NCBI RefSeq assembly: GCF_003001815.1
Contig: NZ_PVMZ01000016.1
Coordinates: 186,001-250,000, forward strand
DNA from: Actinoplanes italicus
GTDB lineage: Bacteria; Actinomycetota; Actinomycetes; Mycobacteriales; Micromonosporaceae
DNA: 64,000 nucleotides
Reading direction: 5' to 3'
The notes under the pieces were generated by a model. The model did no database searches. It saw only the letters and a program-made list of their open reading frames with translations, and had not been told where the DNA came from. The position numbers were made by a program, and so were the translations under genes. Positions 32,840 to 41,826 of the stretch are shown piece by piece (positions within the stretch are counted from its first letter, which is position 1; every line of letters starts with the position of its first letter).

Positions 32840-32868
32840 TTGACTCCGGCGACGAGCCGCTCCAGACT
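32840..32868 (+). promoter_or_regulatory. Promoter of the PL11 gene
   Basis: TTGACT (32840-32845) and CAGACT (32863-32868) are 17 bases apart. The start of transcription would fall near 32875, inside the perfect LacI-type palindrome. Confidence 0.55.
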
Positions 32869-32873
32869 CCGGT

Positions 32874-32887
32874 GGAAAGCGCTTTCC
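32874..32887. promoter_or_regulatory. Perfect LacI-type operator GGAAAGCGCTTTCC
   Basis: This is a 14-base perfect palindrome with the central CG typical of LacI operators, overlapping the predicted start of the PL11 transcript. It is the best of three similar sites in the window. Confidence 0.7.
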
Positions 32888-32927
32888 TCCTGCTGGCCCC
32901 GACGTCCCCTCGGAGGAGACGAGAAGC

Positions 32928-35135
32928 ATGCATCCCCGTACCGCAAGATTCTGGAAAGCGTGCGTCGCGGCAGCCGTGCTGGTCGCCGCCGTGCCCGCGT
33001 CCCCAGCGGCGGCCGAGCCGCGCGGCCCACGCCTGGAACGCCTCGATCGCGGACTGGTCGCCGCCTCGACCAGTGAGGGCGTGTTCCTGAGCTGGCGGCT
33101 GCTGGCGAACGAGGCCACCGGCCACTCGGCCACCGGCCTGACCGGCGCGAACTTCGGCGTCTACCGTGACGGCAGGCGGATCGCCACGGTCACCGACAGC
33201 ACCAACTTCCTCGACCGCGACGGCACCGCCACCTCCAAGTACCGGGTCGGGAACTCGCGGACCGTGACGCCGTGGGCCGGTGGCTACACCGAGCTGCCGC
33301 TGCAGAAGCCGGCGGACGGCGTGACCCCGGCGGGCGAGGTCTACACCTACGCGGCCAACGACATGAGCGTCGGCGACGTGGACGGCGACGGCCGGTACGA
33401 GTACGTCGTCAAGTGGGACCCGTCGAACTCCAAGGACGTCTCGCAGGTCGGCTGGACCGGCCCGGTCTACATCGACACCTACCGCGCCGACGGCACCCTG
33501 CTGCACCGCATCGACCTGGGCGTGAACATCCGGGCCGGTGCGCACTACACGCAGTTCCTGGTCTACGACTTCGACGGCGACGGCCGCTCGGAGATGATGC
33601 TCAAGACGGCGCCCGGCACGAAGACGATCCGCAACGGCCACGAGCGGTTCATCACGACGCCGGGACACGCGCCGACCGAGGACCACCGGCTCAGCGCGGC
33701 CGGCTACTACCAGCACGTCGTCGACATGTTCCTGGGCTGGCACAAGCATCCCGAGGTGGTCGCCGGGCACTGGCCCGCCACCCTGGAGCAGGCGTTCGGC
33801 ATCGCGCCGCAGTACACGTACCCGCTGAGCCGGGCGGACGCCGAGAAGCTGACCGACTACTTCATGGACGTGTACGCCCCGTCGCGCTCGACCCGCAACA
33901 ACCTGCGCGCGTTCGAGGGCTTCATCGTCGACGGTCCGGAGTATCTGACCGTCTTCGAGGGCGCGACCGGCCGTGAGCTGCAGACCGTCAAGTACAAGCC
34001 GGGCCGCCACGACGACGGCCTGATGTGGGGCGACTACGCGATGGCCCGGATCGAGCCGGGTAACCGGGTGGACCGGTTCCTGTCCGGGGTGGCCTATCTG
34101 GACGGCAAGCGCCCGTCGGCGGTGTTCGCCCGCGGCTACTACACCCGAACGACGCTGGTGGCGTATCACTGGAACGGCCGCAGGCTGGTGGAGAACTGGT
34201 ACGTCGACTCGGGCTGGACGCCGATGACGAACCCGTTCAACGACTCGCCGCACGGGCGGGACGGGACGTCCCCGGAATACGGAAAGCTGACCACGCAGGG
34301 CTTCCACTCGCTCAGCGCCGCGGACGTGGATCTCGACGGCAAGCAGGAGATCGTCTACGGCTCGGCCACGATCGACGACGACGGTGACGTCCTGTACTCG
34401 TCGTTCGGCGCGCTCCCGACCGGCGAACAGGCGCGGCTCGGGCACGGCGACGCCATGCACGTGACCGACATCGACCCGGACCGCCCCGGCCAGGAGATCT
34501 TCACGGTCCACGAGGGCGCGACCTCGGCGCCGTACGGCATGGCGATGCGCGACGCCAAGACCGGCGAGGTGCTGTTCGGCACCTACTCGGGGCGCGACAC
34601 CGGCCGCGGCATGATCGGTGACGTGCTGACGGCCACGCGCGGCATCGAGTCGTGGGCGAGCATGCCCGGCGGTTCGGAGGCGCTCGGCCTGCACAGCGCC
34701 ACCGGTGAGGTGCTGACCAGCACGATCCCGGGCACGAACGCCAGCATCCGCTGGTCGGGCGACCTGACGACGCAGATCGTCAACGGCGCGCAGGACGTGA
34801 CGCCGACGATCGACGACTGGGCCCGGGGCCGGCTGCTGACCGCCGACGGCACCCGCACCAACAACGGCACGAAGGGCAACCCGAGCCTGGTCGCCGACAT
34901 CCTCGGCGACTGGCGCGAGGAGCTTCTGGTGCGGACCGTGGACAGCTCGGCGATCCGGATCCACCTGAGCACCGAGGTGACCAACCACAAGCTGTACACG
35001 CTGATGCACGACCCGCAGTACCGGGTCGAGGTGGCCCGCCAGCAGACCACCTACAACCAGCCGTCCTACCCGAGCTTCTACCTGGCCTCGGACACCGACT
35101 GGTCGAAGGTGCCGCTGAGCCGCAAGGCGAGGTGA
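32928..35135 (+). CDS. Secreted rhamnogalacturonan lyase, PL11 family
   Basis: This is a 735-residue exported lyase acting on the rhamnogalacturonan I backbone. A signal peptide (residues about 1-30; ACVAAAVLVAAVPASPAAA) precedes a fibronectin-like start (FLSWRLLANEATG...FGVYRDG) and an eight-bladed propeller. The propeller carries calcium loops of the type DVDGDGRYEYVVKWDPS, YDFDGDGRSEMMLKTAPGT and DVDLDGKQEIVYGSATID. These match YesW/YesX-type PL11 enzymes. GGAGGAG lies ten bases before the ATG. The 3' end overlaps the convergent flavoprotein gene by 58 bases. Regulation by the LacI-type site upstream is likely. Confidence 0.93.
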   Translation: MHPRTARFWKACVAAAVLVAAVPASPAAAEPRGPRLERLDRGLVAASTSEGVFLSWRLLANEATGHSATGLTGANFGVYRDGRRIATVTDSTNFLDRDGTATSKYRVGNSRTVTPWAGGYTELPLQKPADGVTPAGEVYTYAANDMSVGDVDGDGRYEYVVKWDPSNSKDVSQVGWTGPVYIDTYRADGTLLHRIDLGVNIRAGAHYTQFLVYDFDGDGRSEMMLKTAPGTKTIRNGHERFITTPGHAPTEDHRLSAAGYYQHVVDMFLGWHKHPEVVAGHWPATLEQAFGIAPQYTYPLSRADAEKLTDYFMDVYAPSRSTRNNLRAFEGFIVDGPEYLTVFEGATGRELQTVKYKPGRHDDGLMWGDYAMARIEPGNRVDRFLSGVAYLDGKRPSAVFARGYYTRTTLVAYHWNGRRLVENWYVDSGWTPMTNPFNDSPHGRDGTSPEYGKLTTQGFHSLSAADVDLDGKQEIVYGSATIDDDGDVLYSSFGALPTGEQARLGHGDAMHVTDIDPDRPGQEIFTVHEGATSAPYGMAMRDAKTGEVLFGTYSGRDTGRGMIGDVLTATRGIESWASMPGGSEALGLHSATGEVLTSTIPGTNASIRWSGDLTTQIVNGAQDVTPTIDDWARGRLLTADGTRTNNGTKGNPSLVADILGDWREELLVRTVDSSAIRIHLSTEVTNHKLYTLMHDPQYRVEVARQQTTYNQPSYPSFYLASDTDWSKVPLSRKAR

Positions 35136-36298
35136 TCGACGACGTGCCGGGCATCGTCCTCGATGCCGTGCAGAAAGGTTGACCGGCGGCGGCGTAGCAC
35201 CGGCAGGCCCAGGGCGTACAGCCCGGGAACGCCGGTCACGCCGCCGTCGTGCCGCAGCCGCCCGCGATCGTCGAGGACCGGCACGTCCAGCCAGGAGTAG
35301 TCGGGCCGGAACCCGGTCGCCCACACGATCGTGCTGATCTCACCGGACCGCAGATCGAGCCGCAGTCGTGGTTTGCCGGGCACACGGGTCGGTTCGAGGA
35401 CGACGCGGTCGGAGATCCCGGCCCACTCGTCGAACCCGGCGAGCATCCGATTGGCCTTGAGGTCGGCGAGCGAACACACGTTACGCAGCCCGCCGGAGAA
35501 CAGCGCCGACCCGTCCCGGACCGCGGCCAGCCGCCCGACCAGCTCGACGCCGGCCGCGGTCAGCGTGTTGAGATCGACGTCGGCGCCCCCGGCGAGCTGC
35601 GGGGACGGCAGCCGCCGGGCCCGTTCGAGATCCTCGACCTCGTCGTAACGCTGCGCCCACACCCCGCTCTCGTGCATCCACCACAGCACGTCACGGCCAC
35701 GATGCCGCCGCGGCATCCGGGTGTGCTCCCCCACCGACAGCACCACATGCCGCCCGGACGCCCGCAGCTCGGCGGCGAGCTGCACCCCGGTCGCCGAGGC
35801 ACCGACCACGAGCACACCACCGTCCGGAAGCTTGTCGGGATGGCGGTAGTCGAACGGGGTGACCTGATGGACGCCGAGTTCCCCGAAGTCCGGCACGATG
35901 GGAACATTGCAGGCCCCGCTTGCGATGATCACCGACCGGCAGGCCAGGTCTCCGGCGCTCGAGGAAACCTCAAACCCTTCTTCGGTACGCTCTACGCGTT
36001 CCACATTCACGCCGGTCCGGACAGGCGCGCCCGTGGAGAAGCGTTCGATGAATCCGATCACCTCGGTCATCGTCATGTACCCGTCCGGGTCGGGTCCGTC
36101 GTAGTCCTGGCCGGGCAGCCGGCTCAGCCAGTTGGGCGTGAGCAGCCGCAGTGAGTCCCAGCGTTCGGTCCGCCACGAGTTGGCGACCTCCCCGCGCTCC
36201 AGGACGACGTGATCGATCGCCCGCGAACGCAGGAAGTGACTGGCAGCGAGCCCGGCGTGCCCGGCCCCGACGACGACCGTGGTGACGCGATCGGCCAC
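35078..36298 (-). CDS. FAD-dependent NAD(P)-binding oxidoreductase (FMO/CzcO-like)
   Basis: This is a 406-residue flavoprotein with two Rossmann sites: TTVVVGAGHAGLAASHFL for FAD at the N-terminus and GGVLVVGASATGVQLAAEL for NAD(P)H near residue 175. ATGFRPDYSWLDVP near the end is the typical ATG motif of flavin monooxygenase-like proteins. The substrate is unknown. The GTG at 36298 begins two bases after the OsmC stop, so the two genes form an operon. About the last 19 residues are read from DNA that is antisense to the end of PL11. Confidence 0.82.
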   Translation of the reverse strand: MADRVTTVVVGAGHAGLAASHFLRSRAIDHVVLERGEVANSWRTERWDSLRLLTPNWLSRLPGQDYDGPDPDGYMTMTEVIGFIERFSTGAPVRTGVNVERVERTEEGFEVSSSAGDLACRSVIIASGACNVPIVPDFGELGVHQVTPFDYRHPDKLPDGGVLVVGASATGVQLAAELRASGRHVVLSVGEHTRMPRRHRGRDVLWWMHESGVWAQRYDEVEDLERARRLPSPQLAGGADVDLNTLTAAGVELVGRLAAVRDGSALFSGGLRNVCSLADLKANRMLAGFDEWAGISDRVVLEPTRVPGKPRLRLDLRSGEISTIVWATGFRPDYSWLDVPVLDDRGRLRHDGGVTGVPGLYALGLPVLRRRRSTFLHGIEDDARHVVDHLALRLSGTFDQSVSEAR

Positions 36299-36300
36299 GC

Positions 36301-36846
36301 TCAGGCGACCTCTACGGTCACGTCGGTCGGGTTGGTGAGCGCGTCGAACACGGCCGACCGCTTCTGCGACTGGGCCACGAGCGCCTCGATGTCCTCCGGG
36401 GAGGCGTCGGCGTCGATGTTGAAGGTGACCTTGATGTCGTTGTAGCCGTTGCGGACGTCGGCGTCGCCGAGGATGCCGCGGATGTCGTGGTTGCCCTCGA
36501 CCGTGGCGGTGACCGAGTTCAGCTGGATCCCGCGGTTCTGGGCGACCGAGGCGACACCCGCGGTGAGGCAGCTGGCCAGGCCGACCAGCAGGTACTCGAT
36601 CGGGGTGATGCCGTTGTCCTCGGCCGCGAACACCTCCGGGTGGTCGGCCGCGAACACCGTCTCGCTCTTGTGCGACTGCTCGGCGCCGAGGCCGTAGAAG
36701 TTCTTGATCGTGGTGGTGCTGTGCACGCCCTTGTCCCACTTGGACGTGGCTCGCCAGGTGAACTGGGCGGCCTCGGGGGCGCCCTTGAGGGCTTCGCGCG
36801 CGTCGAGCAGCGCCTGGACGTTGACTCCGTTATCGGTGGTGGTCAT
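36301..36846 (-). CDS. OsmC-family protein
   Basis: This is a 181-residue OsmC-fold protein. The family's peroxidatic cysteine lies in YLLVGLASCLTAGVASVAQN (about residue 95). It is preceded by an acidic residue in TPIEYL, and the protein ends with the domain-swapped strands (QKRSAVFDALTNPTDVTVEV). The expected activity is thiol-dependent reduction of organic hydroperoxides; the second conserved cysteine of Ohr proteins is not evident. The ATG at 36846 follows AAGGA. It leads the two-gene unit with the flavoprotein and is divergent from metX across 89 bases. Confidence 0.82.
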   Translation of the reverse strand: MTTTDNGVNVQALLDAREALKGAPEAAQFTWRATSKWDKGVHSTTTIKNFYGLGAEQSHKSETVFAADHPEVFAAEDNGITPIEYLLVGLASCLTAGVASVAQNRGIQLNSVTATVEGNHDIRGILGDADVRNGYNDIKVTFNIDADASPEDIEALVAQSQKRSAVFDALTNPTDVTVEVA

Positions 36847-36897
36847 ACCCGCGATCCTTCCCTCCCGGACCTTGATCCACAAGACCCATCGAGTTGC

Positions 36898-36926
36898 TAG
36901 ACAATCCAGCCGACCTGGCATAACTT
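36898..36926 (+). promoter_or_regulatory. Leaderless promoter of metX
   Basis: TAGACA (36898-36903) and TAACTT (36921-36926) are 17 bases apart. Transcription should begin within a base or two of the ATG at 36936, giving a leaderless mRNA, which fits the lack of a ribosome site. Confidence 0.6.
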
Positions 36927-36937
36927 CGAAAAGTTAT
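36920..36937. promoter_or_regulatory. Dyad ATAACTTCGAAAAGTTAT over the metX -10 and start codon
   Basis: Seven-base perfect arms around CGAA cover the -10 element and the first two bases of the metX ATG. A protein bound here would block metX directly. The regulator is unknown; control by methionine/SAM status or by an oxidant sensor shared with the divergent osmC gene are both possible. Confidence 0.5.
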
Positions 36938-38072
36938 GAGCCCAGGATCCGTCGGCGTCGTCGAGACCCGCTACCTCGACCTGCCCGCACCGCTGCCGCT
37001 GGACTGCGGGCGGGAACTGTCCGGGGTCCGGGTGGCCTACGAGACGTACGGCACGCTGTCCCCCGGACGCGACAACGTGATCCTGGTCTGCCATGCGCTC
37101 TCCGGTGACGCCCACGCGGCCGGGATCGCGGCCACGCCGCCCGAGGAGGGCACCCGCGAGGGCTACGCCAGGGGCCTGGGCTGGTGGGACGGCATGATCG
37201 GGCCGGGCAAGGCGTTCGACACCGACCGCTGGTTCGTGGTGTCGACCAATCTGCTCGGCGGCTGCCGGGGCACGACCGGCCCGTCCTCGATCGACCCGGC
37301 GACCGGCGAGCCGTACGGCCCGGACTTCCCGGTGATCACGGTGGCCGACATGGTCCGCTGCGAGCGGGCGTTCCTCGACGTGCTCGGCGTCGAGCGGCTC
37401 GCGGCCGTGGCCGGCGGCTCGCTCGGCGGGATGCAGGCCCTGCAGTGGGCCGTGGATTACCCCGATCAGGTGACGTCGATCGTGGTGATCGCCTCCACAC
37501 ACGCGCTGCAGCCGCAGGGCGTGGCCTGGAACGCCATCGCCCGTGAGTCGATCATGCGGGATCCGGACTGGCAGGGTGGCCGCTACTACGGGACGGGCCG
37601 CTCCCCCGACGCCGGGATGGGCGTCGCGCGGATGGTCGGGCACATCACCTACCTGTCCGCGCCGGGGCTGGCGGAGAAGTTCGGGCGGCGTTTCCAGAAC
37701 GGCCTCAACTACACGATCACCGAGCCCGAGTACGAGGTGGAGAGCTACCTGCGGTACCAGGCCGCCGCGTTCGTCCGCCGGTTCGACGCCAACACCTATC
37801 TCTACCTTTCGCGGGCGCTGACCTACTTCGAGCTGGGACCCGCCGCGCTGAACCGGATCAAGGCCCGGACGCTGCTGATCGCGTTCAGCTCGGACTGGCT
37901 CTATCCACCGGCCGCCTCCCGCGAGATCAGCGAGATCCTGGGATCGTCCGCCGAGTTCCACGTCATCGACGCGCCCCACGGGCACGATTGTTTCCTGCTG
38001 GAAGAGGCCCGGCAGACACCCATCGTCCGGCGGTTCCTTCAGGAGGCCACCGAAAGAGAGGGCACCGCGTGA
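36936..38072 (+). CDS. metX: Homoserine O-acetyltransferase
   Basis: This is a 378-residue alpha/beta-hydrolase-fold transferase that makes O-acetyl-L-homoserine for methionine synthesis. Family marks are NVILVCHALSGDAHAAG, the STNLLGGCRGTTGPSS block, the nucleophile in VAGGSLGGMQALQW (Ser162), and the distal acid and base in SDWLYPP and DAPHGHDCFLLEE. The start at 36936 gives a leaderless message. The stop overlaps the metY GTG by four bases, so the two steps of direct sulphydrylation are coupled. Confidence 0.95.
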   Translation: MSPGSVGVVETRYLDLPAPLPLDCGRELSGVRVAYETYGTLSPGRDNVILVCHALSGDAHAAGIAATPPEEGTREGYARGLGWWDGMIGPGKAFDTDRWFVVSTNLLGGCRGTTGPSSIDPATGEPYGPDFPVITVADMVRCERAFLDVLGVERLAAVAGGSLGGMQALQWAVDYPDQVTSIVVIASTHALQPQGVAWNAIARESIMRDPDWQGGRYYGTGRSPDAGMGVARMVGHITYLSAPGLAEKFGRRFQNGLNYTITEPEYEVESYLRYQAAAFVRRFDANTYLYLSRALTYFELGPAALNRIKARTLLIAFSSDWLYPPAASREISEILGSSAEFHVIDAPHGHDCFLLEEARQTPIVRRFLQEATEREGTA

Positions 38073-39367
38073 GCAGAGCAGAAGAGCCGCACGAGTTCGG
38101 GTTCGAGACCCGTCAGCTGCACGCCGGTCAGCGGCCCGACCCGAACACCGGCGCCCGGGCGGTGCCGATCTTCCAGACGACCAGTTACGTCTTCGAGGAT
38201 CCGGAGTCGGCGGCCGCCTACTTCAACCTCCAGGAGTACGGCAACACGTACTCCCGGATCATGAATCCGACGACGGCCGTCTTCGAGGAGCGGGTGGCCA
38301 ACCTGGAGGGCGGCAGCGGCGCGGTCGCCTTCGCCAGCGGCATCGCGGCCCAGGCCGCGGCCCTGTTCACGCTGCTCGAGCCGGGCGATCACGTGGTCGC
38401 GTCGTCGGCGCTCTACGGCGGCACCGTCAACCAGCTCAAGCACCTGCTCCGCAAGATGAACGTGGAGCTGTCGTGGGTGGATCCGGACGACACCTCGTCG
38501 TGGGGCAAGGCGGTGCGGGAGAACACGAAGGCGTTCTTCGGTGAGACGATCGGCAACCCGGGCGGGAACATCCTCGACATCGAGACGATCGCCGGGATCG
38601 CCCACGAGCACGACCTGCCGCTGATCGTGGACAACACGTTCGCCACGCCGTACCTGTGCCGGCCGATCGACTGGGGCGCGGACATCGTGGTGCACTCGGC
38701 GACGAAGTTCATCGGCGGGCACGGGACCAGCATCGGCGGTGTGGTCGTGGAGGCCGGCACCTTCGACTGGTCCAACGGGCGGTTCCCGGTGGTGGCGGAG
38801 CCGTCCCCGGCGTACCACGGCCTGAAGTTCCATGAGACCTTCGGGACGTACGGCTATCTCATGAAGCTGCGCGCCGAGACGCTGCGTGACCTGGGCGGGG
38901 CGCTGTCGCCGTTCAACGCGTTCCTGTTCCTGCAGGGCCTGGAGACGCTGTCGCTGCGGATGGACCGGCACGTGGCGAACGCCCGCCGGGTCGCCTCCTT
39001 CCTGGCGGAGCATCCGTGCGCGTCGAACATCACCTACGCCGGGCTGCCGGACAGCCGGTACCGGCCGCTGGTCGAGAAGTATCTGCCGCTCGGGCCGGGC
39101 GCGGTGTTCTCGTTCGACGTGGCCGGTGGCCGTGACGGCGGACAGGATCTGATCCGGGGCGTGCAGTTGTGGTCGCACCTGGCGAACGTCGGCGACGCGA
39201 AGAGCCTGATCATCCATCCGGCGAGCACCACGCACCGGCAGCTCAGCGACGACGAGTTGCGGGCGGCCGGCGTCGGGCCGGGCACGGTACGGCTGTCGGT
39301 CGGCACCGAGAGCGTGGACGATCTGATCTGGGACCTGACGAACGCGTTCCAGGGGGTGACCGCATGA
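38069..39367 (+). CDS. metY: O-acetylhomoserine sulfhydrylase
   Basis: This is a 432-residue PLP enzyme of the Cys/Met metabolism family. It converts O-acetylhomoserine and sulfide to homocysteine. The N-terminal FGFETRQLHAGQRPDPNTGA is typical of MetY. The PLP lysine lies in HSATKFIGGHGTSIGG (Lys213). YSRIMNPT and the C-terminal SLGDAKSLIIHPAST-like block (NVGDAKSLIIHPASTTH) match the family. The GTG at 38069 overlaps the metX stop. The stop overlaps the next ATG in ATGA form. Confidence 0.95.
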   Translation: MSRAEEPHEFGFETRQLHAGQRPDPNTGARAVPIFQTTSYVFEDPESAAAYFNLQEYGNTYSRIMNPTTAVFEERVANLEGGSGAVAFASGIAAQAAALFTLLEPGDHVVASSALYGGTVNQLKHLLRKMNVELSWVDPDDTSSWGKAVRENTKAFFGETIGNPGGNILDIETIAGIAHEHDLPLIVDNTFATPYLCRPIDWGADIVVHSATKFIGGHGTSIGGVVVEAGTFDWSNGRFPVVAEPSPAYHGLKFHETFGTYGYLMKLRAETLRDLGGALSPFNAFLFLQGLETLSLRMDRHVANARRVASFLAEHPCASNITYAGLPDSRYRPLVEKYLPLGPGAVFSFDVAGGRDGGQDLIRGVQLWSHLANVGDAKSLIIHPASTTHRQLSDDELRAAGVGPGTVRLSVGTESVDDLIWDLTNAFQGVTA

Positions 39368-39834
39368 GCTATCAGGACGCACTGACCATCCAGCGTGTGC
39401 TCAACACGGCGCAGACGATCGCGATCGTCGGGCTGTCCGGCAATGAGCTGCGGGCCAGCTACTTCGTCGCGTACTACATGAAGCGGCACGGCTACCGGGT
39501 GATCCCGGTGAACCCGCGGGAGAGCGAGATCCTCGGTGAGACGTCGTATCCGTCGTTGCGCGAGGTACCCGTACCCATCGATGTGGTGAACGTCTTCCGG
39601 GCGCCGGGCGCGCTGCCGCAGATCGCGGCGGATGCCGTTGCGGTGGGCGCCGGTGCCCTGTGGACCCAGTTCGGGGTGATCAACCAGGAGGGGGCGGACA
39701 TCGCCGAGGCCGGCGGCCTGACCGTGATCATGGACCGGTGCCTCAAGGTGGAGCACGCCCGCTACGTGGGGCGGATGCACTGGCTGGGTTTCAACACTCA
39801 GCGGATCACGTCGGTGCGCTCGGGACTGCAGTAG
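39364..39834 (+). CDS. CoA-binding domain protein (YccU-like)
   Basis: This is a 156-residue single-domain Rossmann protein of the CoA-binding family. It has the TIAIVGLSGNELRASYFVAY start (glycine loop), RVIPVNPRESEILGETSYPS, VVNVFRAP, and LWTQFGVINQEGADIAEAGG, then MDRCLKVEHAR. Such proteins bind CoA or related nucleotides; their role is unclear. Coupling to metX-metY suggests a link with acyl-CoA or sulphur status, which is inference. Confidence 0.85.
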   Translation: MSYQDALTIQRVLNTAQTIAIVGLSGNELRASYFVAYYMKRHGYRVIPVNPRESEILGETSYPSLREVPVPIDVVNVFRAPGALPQIAADAVAVGAGALWTQFGVINQEGADIAEAGGLTVIMDRCLKVEHARYVGRMHWLGFNTQRITSVRSGLQ

Positions 39835-39944
39835 AGACGGCGCGGCCTGCCCAAGATGGGTGACATTTCGCCGTATGGTGCGTTTGTCCGTTATGAACCT
39901 CCCCGGTTCATCGTGTACCGCCGCACCTACGGGAGAGAACTGTC

Positions 39945-40781
39945 ATGTCCTACCCTGCTGCGATCTTCCGACGCGTGGTCGCCCTGTGCGCGGCCGCCGC
40001 GCTGACCGCCACCGCCTGGGCCGCCCCCGCCACCGCCGTCGCGGTGTCCGTCGCGCCCGCCCCGCTCCAGTACGCCGCGCTCGGTGACTCGTACGCCGCC
40101 GGCTACGGGTCCGAGGCCACCCGGGACGCCTGTGGCCGTACGCCCTCCGCCTACCCGGCCCTGCTGGCCCGCGAGTCGCGCGGCGGCCTCGCGCTGCGCA
40201 ACGCGGCGTGCATCGGCGCCACCACCGCCGACGTCATCCGGCAGAGCTCGGTGCTCGGCAGGCAGACCGGCCTGATCACCATCACCGCCGGCGCCAACGA
40301 CCTGTCCATCAAGCAGGTGCTGCAGACGTGCATGAGCCAGGCCTTCGCGGCCGCCTGCCAGCGCGAGAACACCCTGGTCAACCGCAAGCTGGCCACCGTG
40401 CTCCCGCGTGATCTGAACCGGATGATCCGTACCGTCGCCACCGCCGCGCCGAACGCCCGCGTCGTCATCACCGGTTACCCGCTGCCGTTCGCCAAGAACC
40501 GCCAGTGCGCGACCGTCCCGGTCAACGCGAAGCTGCGCACCCGGGCCAACCAGGTGATCAGCCGCCTGAACAGCGCTATCGCGGCGGCCGCGGCCCGCAA
40601 CAAGGTCCGCTTCGTCGACGTCGAGCAGTCGTTCGCCGGCCACGGCCTGTGCACCCCGCGTCCGTGGCTGGTCGGTGCCGAGGGCATGCGCGACAACCGG
40701 GTGCTGCACCCGACCGCCACCGGCCACGCCCGCGGTTACCTCCCCGCGGTCGCCGCCTCCGGCCTCGCCGACCGCGCCTGA
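39945..40781 (+). CDS. Secreted SGNH/GDSL lipase or esterase
   Basis: This is a 278-residue exported hydrolase. A signal peptide (residues 1-31, ending ATAVA) is followed by block I YAALGDSYAAGYG with the nucleophilic serine, block III AGANDLSI, and the catalytic Asp-His pair in RVLHPTATGHARGYL near the C-terminus. Six cysteines (three likely disulphides) match the Streptomyces extracellular SGNH lipases. Substrates may be lipid or acyl esters. It is monocistronic with GGGAGA close to the ATG. Confidence 0.9.
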   Translation: MSYPAAIFRRVVALCAAAALTATAWAAPATAVAVSVAPAPLQYAALGDSYAAGYGSEATRDACGRTPSAYPALLARESRGGLALRNAACIGATTADVIRQSSVLGRQTGLITITAGANDLSIKQVLQTCMSQAFAAACQRENTLVNRKLATVLPRDLNRMIRTVATAAPNARVVITGYPLPFAKNRQCATVPVNAKLRTRANQVISRLNSAIAAAAARNKVRFVDVEQSFAGHGLCTPRPWLVGAEGMRDNRVLHPTATGHARGYLPAVAASGLADRA

Positions 40782-40800
40782 GCGGCGCACCCGCCGGGCG

Positions 40801-41826
40801 TCACGGCAGGGTGACCACCACCTTGTCCGCGGCGCCCGGCGTGGCCGCAAGATCAAGAGCACGACCCACCTGGGTGTACGGGAGAACGTCGCTGACGATC
40901 AACGCGTACCGCTCCCAGTGCTCGACCAGATCCTTCGTCACCTCGAAGATCTCGGTCGGGTAGCCCATGGCCAGCGCGATCGTCAGCTCGCTGGTCAGCA
41001 AGGAGCCGAAGTCGACACTGATCGGCTTCTTGTGCACCGCCACGATGCTCAGCCGTGCCCCGTGCCGGGCCGTCGCCAGGACCGTCTCGATCACCGCCGG
41101 AACCCCGGCCGCGTCCAGGTAGAGCTCGGTGGCCGGTTTCCCGTGCCGCCCGAAGTAGCGCGGCGCCTCCCCGTGCAACTCCAGCAGCCGCGCGGCGACA
41201 TCCTCCCGCGACGAGTCGATCACCGCGTCCGCGCCCACCTTGAGCGCCTTGGCCAGCCGGTTCGGCACCACGTCGACGACCACCACGTGGGCCACGCCGC
41301 GCAGCTTGAGCCCGATCGCCGCGCCCAGCCCGATCGGCCCGGCCCCGAACACGACCGCGGTCTGCCCCGGCTTCGGTTCGAGCCGGTTGACCGCGTGCGT
41401 CGCGACCGCCATCGGCTCGTTGAGCGCCGCCACCTCGAACGGGACATGCTCCGGCACCGTCACCAGGTGCACCCCGGCCTGAGCACCCCGGATCAGCACC
41501 AGCTCGTTGAGCCCGCCCTGGGCGCCGCCGCTGCCGATGATGCCGTCGCCGGACGCCATCGGGTTCAGCACCACGTGATCACCCACCGCGAGGCCGGTCA
41601 CCTCGGCGCCGGCCTCGACGATCTCACCGGCCGGCTCGTGCCCCAGCGGCGTAGCGCCCTGCCGCGGCGGGATGCCGCCGACCGCGATGTACATGCCGTC
41701 GGAACCACAGATGCCGCACGCCCGGATCCGCACCAGCACGTCGGCCGGCCCGGCCACCGGTGCCGGAACCTCGACGGTCGCGGTCAGCCCCGGCCCGGTC
41801 ACCATCACACTCTTCATGTGCTGCAC
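40801..41826 (-). CDS. Zinc-type medium-chain alcohol/polyol dehydrogenase
   Basis: This is a 341-residue MDR enzyme. The catalytic zinc ligand is in IRACGICGSDGMY, then TPLGHEPAGEIVEAG, and the NAD-binding loop is VVFGAGPIGLGAA near residue 170. The four-cysteine structural zinc site is absent: that segment reads GDGIIGSGGAQGGLNELVLI. The substrate is probably a sugar alcohol or aldonate, judged by the divergent LacI regulator. Start is either the GTG at 41826 or the ATG at 41817. Both lie beside a palindromic operator, so the message may be nearly leaderless. Confidence 0.85.
   Translation of the reverse strand: MQHMKSVMVTGPGLTATVEVPAPVAGPADVLVRIRACGICGSDGMYIAVGGIPPRQGATPLGHEPAGEIVEAGAEVTGLAVGDHVVLNPMASGDGIIGSGGAQGGLNELVLIRGAQAGVHLVTVPEHVPFEVAALNEPMAVATHAVNRLEPKPGQTAVVFGAGPIGLGAAIGLKLRGVAHVVVVDVVPNRLAKALKVGADAVIDSSREDVAARLLELHGEAPRYFGRHGKPATELYLDAAGVPAVIETVLATARHGARLSIVAVHKKPISVDFGSLLTSELTIALAMGYPTEIFEVTKDLVEHWERYALIVSDVLPYTQVGRALDLAATPGAADKVVVTLP

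Noticed and set aside
35304..36739. A longer N-terminus for the flavoprotein (start near 36739)
   Set aside because: The extra residues are antisense to or out of frame with the OsmC gene and are low complexity; the GTG at 36298 places the FAD motif correctly.
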